From Marsupella aquatica (taxonomy: Eukaryota; Marchantiophyta): DNA of 64,000 nt. The translations under genes and the position numbers were made by a program. A model generated the notes under the pieces. It was not told the DNA's origin and searched no databases. It saw nothing but the letters and a program-made list of their open reading frames with translations. The DNA lies in contig OZ316899.1 of the NCBI GenBank assembly GCA_973895155.1, forward strand, positions 2,170,001 to 2,234,000. Direction: 5' to 3'. Each line of letters starts with the position of its first letter. The first letter of the stretch is position 1. Positions 11,874 through 21,420 of the stretch are shown one piece after another.

Positions 11874-12271
11874 CTTTACTGTCCCTCATGTTCCATGGGA
11901 TCTAAAACCGATTTCGGTTCCGCGGGCTTTGGCTCCAAAGCTTGCAGAACTACTTAAGGAGAAGCTGAGTGCTAGGATTCTCGAGAGGTCTAATGCTCCC
12001 TACTCAAACAGATGGTTTACAGTGAGAAAGAAAAATGGAAACTTGAGGTTCATTCAGGATATGCAACCTCCGAACAAGGTGACCATCAGGAATGTGGGAG
12101 TTGGGCCACTCATGGATGAGTTTGTGGAGGAGTTTGCTGGGAGGGCGATATATTCCATGGGTGATTTATTTTCGGGTTACGACCAGTTCCAGTTGGCGCA
12201 AGAGAGCCGAGACATTACAACTATGAGGACCCCATTGGGCCTCTTGAGGATGTGCACTCTTCCTCAAGGGG
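11826..12271 (+). pseudogene. Gypsy-1 reverse transcriptase, N-terminal block
   Basis: Reads in one frame from about 11826: a linker with HVPWDLKPISVP, then the RT fingers (APYSNRWFTVRKKNGNLRFI, QDMQPPNKVTI) and the palm motif with the first catalytic Asp (YSMGDLFSGYDQFQLA), ending RMCTLPQG at 12270. The RT should go on with the FxDD motif. Instead the sequence switches at 12272 into the inverted left end of transposon T. The missing continuation is found on the other strand at 12538-12767. Confidence 0.88.
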
Positions 12272-12362
12272 TTGATATCTGAGTTCATTGATTCACTATG
12301 CATTTTCATATCCACCTGGTGTTTCACTTGTGTATATTCATATGGTTTGTCAATGATTGAAG

Positions 12363-12380
12363 GCTAGCGACCTCGCTGGA
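12363..12380. promoter_or_regulatory. T palindrome, site 2 (left subterminal)
   Basis: GCTAGCGA-CC-TCGCTGGA, one mismatch between arms at the last base and one R/Y variation. In T's own orientation it lies 158-175 bp from the left end. Confidence 0.8.
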
Positions 12381-12467
12381 CATAGAATGGAATGATCCCA
12401 TTCTGGAAAAAAGATTCATTTCTATTGTAGAAACCTCACTATCCTCCCAATCTGCCACTCTGACCAT

Positions 12468-12485
12468 TAGTTTTACCTCGCTAGC
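12468..12485. promoter_or_regulatory. T palindrome, site 1 (left subterminal, half site)
   Basis: Only the arm TCGCTAGC (12478-12485) is intact, the other arm is degenerate. It lies 53 bp from the left terminus in T's own orientation, so it may be a true half site. Confidence 0.55.
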
Positions 12486-12510
12486 AAACATTAACCTTGC
12501 TGTCAATTTC

Positions 12511-12537
12511 TCCTGTTTCCTCGCACCATACAAACCC
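12511..12537 (-). repeat. Left terminal inverted repeat of T (displaced by inversion)
   Basis: Plus-strand core TCCTGTTTCCTCGCA at 12511-12525, then 12 bases to the GGG terminus at 12535-12537. The same core occurs at the right end in the same orientation. Terminal repeats of an undisturbed MULE should be opposed, so this orientation is itself evidence of the inversion. Confidence 0.85.
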
Positions 12538-12767
12538 CCCCAAAAGAGTGACTCCCACATCGATCAACTTCTTGAGAACCGCCTTAACATCAGCAATGTG
12601 ATCCCACACAAACTGTCGGATCCTATTCCTCAAGGTCTCATCCTTCCCTTCAGCCAAGCAACCCTTAATCGGGACATCATCAATGAATGGTCTCGCTTTT
12701 TCCGGAATGAACGGCTCCAAGATTTTACTCGTCGCATTTTGCATGTGCGCTACCAAGTTCATCGCCC
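12538..12767 (-). pseudogene. Gypsy-1 reverse transcriptase, middle block, inverted
   Basis: Read on the minus strand from 12767 this continues exactly where the block ending at 12271 stops (after LPQG): AMNLVAHMQNATSKILEPF, then the catalytic FIDDVPIKG, then KKLIDVGVTLLG. It ends at the 11-bp duplication CTCTTTTGGGG (plus strand 12538-12548, reverse complement). The next RT residues (GEKSEFG) are at 26414 on the plus strand. So a piece of RT has been turned around relative to the rest of the same gene. Confidence 0.9.
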
Positions 12768-12874
12768 GTTTTATAAGTCATGTTTCCAAAAAATGTACTG
12801 CCTCCAATATTTTGTCAAAACTGACAGTAAGTTTGAGTAAACATTGCAGAGCTATCCTTTGATTCCCTAGAAAA

Positions 12875-15800
12875 TCATAAGTCACTTGAATGACTTTCAT
12901 CCGACTCTATATCATTCCTACTACTAGTATTGCTCTGGTCACTACTGAAATCCCGATCAGTTGACTCAACAGACTCATCAACATATTGCTTTACAAAGCA
13001 TGCCTCATTGTCAACAAAAGGCAAGGAATACAAATTTTGTTTGGCTCCACGATGTGACCTACGACCTTTGCCTTCCCAAGTGACCACAAAAGCATTATCC
13101 ACCTGAATTGCCGATTTCTCTGCATAGCAAGGCAGAGTAAATGTCTTATGAGGGGAAACAATCGAAGATTCTTCAACCTTCCTTCGAAGCCAAAATCTCT
13201 CTTCAGAAAACCAGTCGACACGAGTATCTCTGAAATCAGGAACAAAATCAGAGCACTATGAATGACAGATCCAATCAAAAGACAATAGCAAGCTTCACGA
13301 ACCAATTGATTTAAGCAAGGGGATCTGGTATAAGCAAGAGGATCAGTACATTACTCTAGGTCAAATTCATCATCGCCATCCTTTGCATCAGGAACATTAG
13401 GAGCTCCATCTTTGTTTTTTGCACTCTTTGATCCTGCAAGAGAAAATTCATCATCTGAATCGAGGTCCTCCAATGTTTCAGTGAGGTCTTCAATTTTCTT
13501 GTGTCTCTCAAGAACACTCTTCAATGCCTTCTCCGCAGCACCATGGAGAACATCCCTGTCCTCGACCCCAACAACAAACCTCCCAGAGAGTTCTCCAGCT
13601 GAAAAAGAACTACCGTCTCCAATATTCCAATCGAGCACAATGTCTCTAGGCTTTGTGAGAAGCTCCATAACAGCCTGCATGAATCCAATAGATAATCGAC
13701 AAGAACCAGAGAAAGCTAACTCTGCCCTGGTATCCCTTTTTGGATAACAAAGACTCAACATCGTCTTATGTGATGCATCTTCAGACGTTGCCAGAGGGAC
13801 ATACTTCGGGTCCTTTGGGATCTTCCCATTGAATTCAACTCGGCAAAAGACATCCAGGCTTAAGTTGCAAACCTGGAAAAAACCAAAAAAAATGTCAATT
13901 CATGGATCCAGGAAGGCCAGCGAGATCGTTGTCAAAACAACATACTAAATCCTATGAAATTCAGTCAAATCTCACCTCAATGTTCATGTCTCGCATCCAC
14001 ATCGGGGACCCCAATAAAACGTGGTACTTTTGAAGATGTTTAAATTTGTTCCTCTATTCAACAGCAGCAAAAATTTGCTTTGTGTGGTTAAATTCTCCAC
14101 TGTGGAGAACGGCCACATACCCATCATCACTCAACATTGGCCTCATCACTCCAAAGAAATAGTAAGGGAGCTTCTCAACCCAGACATTCCATTGAGGAAC
14201 TTCCACATCAGTAACACAAGGCCTCAGCCCAGTCGGAAGAGCTATGAACCCCAGATGGGCACCGGTCCCAGTGTAAGGCTTCCCGTTTATTTTTAAGGGA
14301 TTCGGGTGTTCAGAAGAACTTGAAATATCTGAAAGCCATTGATCCCCCTCCCCCATCCAAGCAGGTCGAACCTTCTTCATACTTATCGAGTCAGCCATCA
14401 AACGAAGATTACTCTTTGCAAGGAAATGTCTTCTTCCATCCAACTGGAGTCCACAGAGCCTCGCGACACCCTCTCGGATTGACACTTCTTCCTCATCAGA
14501 ATCTGACAACACTTGAACCTTTCTCTTCTTCTTCAACCTCTGGGACCCTGACTTATCACCTCCCAGTTTAGTCACAAGTTCAAAATCGGGTGACTCAGGC
14601 TCCACATGATCCTCCGGACGACCATTATTCACAGTCTGAACACTCTCGGAACCTGAAGACTTCCTCCGTTCTGGATACAAAAAGCAACCTAAGAGCCTTA
14701 GGATATGTCATAAACTTAATGAGAAGAGCAGCTAGGGAGAGATAAGAGAAGAGAGCTTGGGAACAATAAGAGTATATACTTACTTTTCTTTCCAGAAAGC
14801 ATAGAGCCATCTCTTGATACCTCTTTGGCAGCGTCTCTCTTCAATTTCCGAGGGCGGCTCCTATCCACACTCGGTGCCACCCCGAGGCATGCCTGCTCCA
14901 TCGACACACAGCCAGCAAGTTCTACTTCCGGGTTGCACAATTTAGATTCACTAATAAAAAATTCTGGGACCAAGCCATGATTGATCTTTTGAAGCGCAGC
15001 TTTCTCTGTGACATCAAATGTCAGTGACCAATTCTCCGAATCTAAATACCAGGGACAATGCAGCACCTCCCATTCACTTATCTTCCGCAGGGGTTCAATG
15101 TCCTCAATAGGGTACATCGAGTACTCCCCAAACTTCTCACAACTGGAATCATCTCTTGCATATTGAGCCCATTGAGAGAAACATGTCGGGTAACACCACC
15201 AAAATGATCTATTTGCCACCTCACAATCCACAAAAAACCTATAAACATACCTTTTTGCCCTCCGACGGAAAGAAACAATGTCAATCTTTTCCCCAACTTT
15301 TGGGGTCCAAATTCTCTTGAAGAACCTTACCTTAACCCGCTGCAGGAAATCTTCTAATTCATCATCAATTTCAGCAAGGAGGGATGCCTGACTATTCTTC
15401 GGGGAAGAAAGAATTCTAGATTCAGGGACAGTGAGAATAATCTCAGATATTGCTTCACTTAGTAAGCACCTCGCAATGGACTCTACCTGTTCCCATGTTT
15501 CCCATCGATGCAACCAGAGCTTGTCTCACTATCCGAAAATTGAGATGGATGAAAATATTGTTTACGCAACTCTGGTCTGCACTATGCTTCGAGAAGAGTG
15601 CAACAGAGTTGTGGACTCAAAGAAGTTACCCCGGTGAAAAGCCTTGCACGATCAAGGCCACACGAAACATTCCCTCTCCCCTTATCATCCGTCCGCTGAG
15701 CTTCCTTCCTTTCTTTCTCACAATAATTATGCATCTCAACACATTTCTTGAAGAAATCCCCAAAGTCTGGATTCAGGAGCGGGGCAAACTTTGGAACTTT

Positions 15801-16926
15801 GACATTCCAGTTGGAGAGTTGCTCCTTCATCATATCTCAAACTGCAATGTCTTTTGCAGCTTTCGACAAAGGTTCGCCCAATTCCTCCTTCAGTGCAAAC
15901 TTCTTTAACAAGTCAGCAGTTTGCGAAGCTATATTTGCAGCAGAAAGAATATAAATGCATGCATCTAAGGTCATATGCTTCGAATACCATGATGGCTTCT
16001 TTACGTTTTGCATCTTCTGCTGAAATAACTTGAAATTTTCCGGATCAATTAAATCCTTGTAAACTGAAAGGTCCGATCTTCTGGACCCGATCAGCTTCCA
16101 GCACCCATGAATTCTCGACATGGCATTGTGTCAACCTGACAATGAGTATATATTTCAGCAATCGGCAAGAACAAATTGTGCCCAAAAATGAAGCAAAAAG
16201 ATCAAATGTGTCCAGGCTCTTCTCACCGGTTGAGAGCATGCATCGCAGATTCAATCTGCACGAAAGTATCCTTCTCTCCTTTGAAAATCTTTGAGACAAC
16301 TCGAGGATGATACTTCACATCGTGAGGATTCTCAACAGCAAGTAGGTTCCACGAATAGAGACGGTGATTGCCATCGAATACACAAAACATCTTATCCTTG
16401 AGCACAGCAAAATCAGGATGCGAATCACACTCCCTCTCAAAAGCTTCATTCTGCACCAACCACATTGGATCCCAGCTCTGTCTGATTGTGTCATTCAGAA
16501 ACTGCACGTCCCCATTCTCATTTGTCATTTGCACATAGAAACGAGGCGCGTCCTCAATGTACCCTTGAGCTCGGAACTCGCTCTTTAGAGTCTCTATCGC
16601 ATTCGAGTCTGTCTGCAGAGACCTTACGAGTTGCATGTTCCGCATTCGACATAGTGGAATTCTTGGGGGAACAAGAGGATACCCAAATTTGTCTGGCCCA
16701 AACTGGTAAAGGTGATGGTTAATTACAACTGAGAAAGGCTCGGACTTGGTAGAATCCATCAAAGGTGGTACAATATCCATTGGATCAACAAGCTTTCGCC
16801 TCCTTGGAGTCTTCAGCCCCGAAGCAAGTGCTTTGTGGCTTGTAGAACTTCTGGTCTCCCGACGTTGAGAGGCAGCTGATTGTGAGGCAACGGATGAAAT
16901 AGACTCAGGAGATGCAAAAGTTGCCA
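12875..16926 (-). pseudogene. ParB-like / amino-DNA-methyltransferase-like fusion gene of T, six exons, broken
   Basis: Proposed exons: 16926-16227, 16135-15630, about 15517-14784, 14670-13976, 13872-13355 and 13229-12875. All have GT donors and AG acceptors, and phases agree except at the third exon start, which is uncertain. Exon 1 has a Ser/Arg-rich start and then, near residue 180, FCVFDGNHRLYSW followed by a domain ending ALN, as in ParB/sulfiredoxin-like folds. Exons 3-5 look like a permuted (beta-class) N6/N4 methyltransferase: VLHCPWYLD where (D/N)PP(Y/W) is expected; a PYYFFGVMRPMLSDDGYVAV segment; then SIGFMQAVMELLTKPRDIVL, GDGSS and RFVVGVEDRD like motifs X and I. The last exon is basic then acidic. 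Lesions: TAG 14054-14056, TGA 15837-15839 and a frameshift near 16060. Domain calls are by eye. Confidence 0.7.
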
Positions 16927-17528
16927 TCGACTGATAAGGAGAAGAGAACCACACGAAGGGAAGACAAGGAATTGGTACAGTGAATGCAAAGGAATCCAAA
17001 GTCACATGTGTTGGGAATCCAAAGTAAGAATTCAGGGGAATCCAAAGTAACCCATACTACAGTGTACTTGACAGTGATAGGGAATATCAGTATTTAACAC
17101 CTTGATGTGAAAGATCCATCAACAAGATCTCAACTCTGTTAATCCCACCAGCACTAACGTTAACGAAGCTCCAGTTAACGTTAACTTGGAGTCTAGTTAG
17201 TATTTACCAACAACTCGGTCGGATGAAATGTACATTCAACTTCAACGGGTTGGAGACAATTAATCTCTAGGTGACCAACTTGGGTTGGGTGTCCGTTGAA
17301 ACTAACCATTCTCCAAAATAACAAAATATGTCGATGGAATAAATAAACCAAAGTATTTATGAAATGTACTCTTTCAAATCAAGTTAACCCTTCCAACGGT
17401 AATATAATTTTGAATCTTTGGTGCACGTAGATGCACTTGGTCACCATTTGGAACGAGTCTGGATCTTTTTAATGGAAAAATGGACAAACCCCATACGTTG
17501 TTTAAGCCCAGTATTTAGACATTTTTTT

Positions 17529-17546
17529 GCCAGCGACATCGCTGGC
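17529..17546. promoter_or_regulatory. T palindrome, site 3
   Basis: GCCAGCGA-CA-TCGCTGGC, perfectly matched arms, in the divergent promoter region. Confidence 0.85.
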
Positions 17547-17781
17547 CAAATCACTGTAAACCCTAAACCCTTAATATGATGTTTGTCCATTTAAAATGAG
17601 CTCTTAATGCTTTCTGAAAATCTTGAATACTCTACAGAATCTTTGAAACTGTTAACCCCCTCTACTAAAAGCTCTCGGTTTAACTACTATGTTATGACAT
17701 TTAGGAAATATATTAGGTTCTGGATTCCTGAATTGACCCCCAAACTGAAATAAAAGTATATGCAAATTTCTGCGGCTTCAG

Positions 17782-17799
17782 GCTAGCGGTATCGCTGGC
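17782..17799. promoter_or_regulatory. T palindrome, site 4
   Basis: GCTAGCGG-TA-TCGCTGGC, in the divergent promoter region. Confidence 0.8.
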
Positions 17800-17939
17800 C
17801 TTATTGAAGTTTTATGAATGGTTTAATTACGGGACATCTCAGATTCCTCTCTTCTGTTTATATCATGTTGTTGGTGAACATGATGTTTTCAAATATCAAA
17901 AATATAGATCTTAAACACTGAAAACTTACCTGAATTATG

Positions 17940-17957
17940 TCTAGCAAGGTCGCTAGC
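17940..17957. promoter_or_regulatory. T palindrome, site 5
   Basis: TCTAGCAA-GG-TCGCTAGC, left arm with two changes, in the divergent promoter region. Confidence 0.75.
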
Positions 17958-18147
17958 AAAACTATTTTTAAACACAAAGCTCCAAGTTCATTTAGCGTCC
18001 TAGTAAACCCCAACTATACCCCAAGTTCAGCAAATGTGCTAGTATATCCCTCACCATACTTCTTGTCAAAATAAAATAGGCCATTTAATTAAAGAGTAAA
18101 CACTAAAATTCTGGTTCATAAGCACCTCATTATTCGAGCAAATATAG

Positions 18148-18165
18148 GCTAGCGATATCGCTGGC
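18148..18165. promoter_or_regulatory. T palindrome, site 6, upstream of the transposase start
   Basis: GCTAGCGA-TA-TCGCTGGC, 168 bp before the chosen transposase ATG. Confidence 0.82.
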
Positions 18166-20391
18166 AATAATTCTTTCTTGAAGGTATTATAGCCGTTGAG
18201 GTTTTGTCGTATCTGCAACATTAAACTGACGTTCCATTATTCTATATTCATCCATGATGTTTGTGTCCGAGTATTATTCTATATATTCATCCATGATGTT
18301 TGTGTTTGGATCCTTGTCTTGGTTCTCTTTTGATGGCTCCGAGCGTCATTTTCTGGCGTCGGAGCACTGGAGACATTGTTACTCTTGAAGTTTCATGTAT
18401 GAGAAAGATCACCAATGTGACCGAGGCCTTTCTTTTGACAAGATTTGGGCTCAATAACTGTGATTTCATTTCGAGGTTGTTCTTTCTTGTTTCACTTCAT
18501 GGATCTAGGAAGGACGAATTCATTTCAAGAACTCTACATGGTGCAAGAGTTTGGGAGGTTGCTTCCGGAGATGTTGTTGAGGTTTTGTCAGGCATAGATG
18601 ATTTTCTCAAGCCTTTTCAGAATACTCGGGAAAAAGTGTTTGTAGACCTCGACTCTCCCCCGGGGCAAGGAACAAATCTTGACGCCTCTGGTTTTGGGTT
18701 TACCACTCTTGAGGATACTAATTCTGTTTTTGGAAGTTGTTCTACAGAATTGAAAGTAGAGATTCCTCTTCCAAGTGCTCCGGTTGGCCATCTTTTGCAG
18801 AAAGTCTACAGAATTGGTGCGCTTGAAGCATTTTTGAGCATTACTGGGGCTAGTGAGCTGGCACAATTTAGAAGAGATGTCTCTTGGGTTGATGTCCAAG
18901 TTGATCGTCTTCTGACAAGTTACAATGGAGACATGGTATATGAGCTTCCTCCAGTGGAGTCAAGATTTGGTCGCGGTCAAGGGCTTCTCGACATGGACTG
19001 TGACAATGATGGCTACCCTTGGACCCGATTGGTCACCACTTCGGCTAACTTGAAGCCACGTAATCACTGGTCTATTTTCAAGGTCCGTTGCAGTGGTGTT
19101 GTGCGATGTCAAAATTTGAATTGTTCAAGGTTCAAGGAGACAAGAGTGAAAAATGAAGCGGCATTTCCAGGAAGATCACTTATGACCGATATCTTCAAGC
19201 CAGGAAACCTGGTTCCGGAAGGAGGTTTGGTTTGTGGGTTTTGTGATGAGAGACCTTATTGTGTCAGACCTTGTCCAGCATGTTTATGTTTTATGTTTAT
19301 GCAAAGCCAAATTTGGACTCTCATGTCTCCAAACACATGTCTAGACTTGCAGTCCACATGGGAGTTCATGATCATCCGATCCAGACGGGGAAGTGTCGAG
19401 TTGCAAAAAAAAAGCGGAAGATGTTATTCAAGGCGTTCAGTTAGCACATCCCTTGGCAACCCCTTCCCGTGTGAAGAATATTTCAATAGGTACATTGATA
19501 TCGCTTCTCCACCCTGAGGCATGTTATGATCTTTCAAAAGAAGAGGAGGTGGAATTGTGGAACTCAATGAAAGTTGTGTCCTCGCCGGCAAAATTCCATG
19601 CAATTTTCCGGAGCGTTAAAATTGCTAACCCCAAGAAAGGTGAGTTGGATTCGCTTCGTGACATGCAAATGCGCGTGAGATTTCCATTTCTTCAGCGTTT
19701 CCTGTTCCTTGGCCAAGCTGGCAAGTCCATTAGGGCCCATGTATTCAAGATGAGTACCAAAGGTCCCGGTTCCGGAGTTGACATTCTCAATCGGATGCAA
19801 AAAGGTGGAACTTTAGAGGGAGCTTGGGTGAGTTTTGACGTGATGCACAGAATAACCACTGGTTGGTTAACTTTTAGTGCTCATGTATACAATCACACTT
19901 ATCGCGCTCTTTGTACTATCTTCACTTGTGAATTGAAAGCCAAGGATGTTGAGTCACTAGAAACTGCATGGCGTTTAATGTTGGAAGTCGCTGCTGAGAC
20001 CGGTATTTCCAATGTAAACATAGCTGGTTTTATGGCTGACAATGCTGAAGCTGGATGGATTGTTGTGAGAAATGTTTTCTTTGATGGTGTTCGTCTCCCT
20101 GAGAAAGAACACAGTGATGCATTCCATTTCTCTCAATCACTAAGACGTCATACCATGGAGGGAATTCATGAAGCGAAACACTCCGAGCATTACAAAATGT
20201 GGGAGAAATTTAGGAATGCACCCACATATGTTCAGGCATACAGAGTGGCAAACGATATTCAAGAGTGGTGGAAGTGTGGAAATTGTCACCCTGGGAAATT
20301 GAGATCTTTGCAAGGCTGGATTGCTTGGTGGGTTGTCCGATGGCGACAATGGGGAAACTTCTTCAGGCTGGTAAGTAAACCATGTTTTTTG

Positions 20392-20409
20392 GCTAGCGAT
20401 GTCGCTAGC
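20392..20409. promoter_or_regulatory. T palindrome, site 7, inside the transposase intron
   Basis: GCTAGCGA-TG-TCGCTAGC, perfectly matched arms, 22 bp after the GTAAGT donor at 20371. Confidence 0.88.
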
Positions 20410-21420
20410 ATTCTGTTCTTGTTTGAATGTAATCTTGAAATCAAGTTTGTGCCTCCCAATGATTGTGTTTGTTTTTGGTTGGACTTCAGACTCAAACAGC
20501 AAAGGAGTCAGTGTTGATGCCAAATTGTACTGGAGCTGAATCTGTACATGGTTCAATGAGAGCTTGTCAAATGAAGAAGAAGATTGGACTGCTAGAAGCT
20601 TGTGAACTTGATCAAAATCGTGCTGGTGGGCAGATTGCTGCCTTTGCTGCATACATTGATGGATGCCACAGGGGACACGGACCTACCATATTTGAACTTG
20701 CATATAGGAATGCAGATACACTAGGATCCCTTGATGCTTTTGAGAAAGCAACCAATCTTCTGCTTGAATCATCTCCAAAATATGATTTCCATCGCACTCA
20801 ACCACTTCATGGAGATCTGTGCACAAAGTCTGGAAAACGAAAAGGCCAGGCTTCGGCTAGAGTTGGTGCTGAAGATTCTCATCAACATGATAAGGTGATG
20901 CGGACGGAGGCGGTGACAAGGGGCGTACATCCAAGAAATTTATATTCTGATTTCAGGAGTGTCAATGTCGTGGAAGAGAGGGACGAGTTGAAGGAAACTT
21001 TGGGCATACCCCATCCTTCAACATTCTCTAATTGTCCAGATCCGTCCGTCGTGATTCTTCTTTCCGATAACGAAGGGAATGGCACTGAGAGCTCAGGAGA
21101 TGACACTTTGGAAATTCCTAAACCATTGCCCCGCCAAGATGTATCTCATGTTCGTCCAGAGGAACCAATTTATGTTTCACCGAGGCAAATTCCTGCGATA
21201 AATGAAGTTGATGTCCCATTTGGTACTTGGCACTTAAGGCGGTGCGGTAAAGGAAATGGTCCAGTGTGCAATGGGTCTTTGGATCGGACCATTTCTGGAA
21301 GAGATGAGTGTCGAAACTTCATCAAGGAAGTAGGTTATCATACTCGGTCTTGCGGTGTGGTTGGGGTAGCAATCCATGGTTTGAGGATGACTTCACCACA
21401 TCCTCAACTCTTATACTTCT

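Larger units (their letters stand above)
12272..12767. other. 496-bp inversion spanning the left end of T and its target
   Basis: Left break: CAAGGGG|TTGATATC at 12271/12272. Right break: CATCGCC(C)|GTTTTATAAG at 12767/12768. Turning the block round joins LPQG to AMNLVAHM in the RT frame, and joins GATATCAAC to GTTTTATAAG inside T. The block holds 230 bp of RT (with the target duplication) plus the first 266 bp of T. Only a run of C/G is shared at the breaks. Confidence 0.85.
16927..18332. promoter_or_regulatory. Divergent promoter region of T with four palindromes
   Basis: This 1.4-kb AT-rich stretch separates the starts of the two T genes. It contains the 18-bp palindrome at 17529, 17782, 17940 and 18148 and no ORF that I credit. 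The site spacing (253, 158 and 208 bp) is irregular. I infer it holds both promoters, with the palindromes as binding sites for an element-encoded or host factor. Confidence 0.6.

Noticed and set aside
12991-13305. Leu/Ile-rich minus-strand frame as a membrane protein
   Set aside because: The same bases carry the phase-compatible last exon of the methyltransferase-like gene in another frame.
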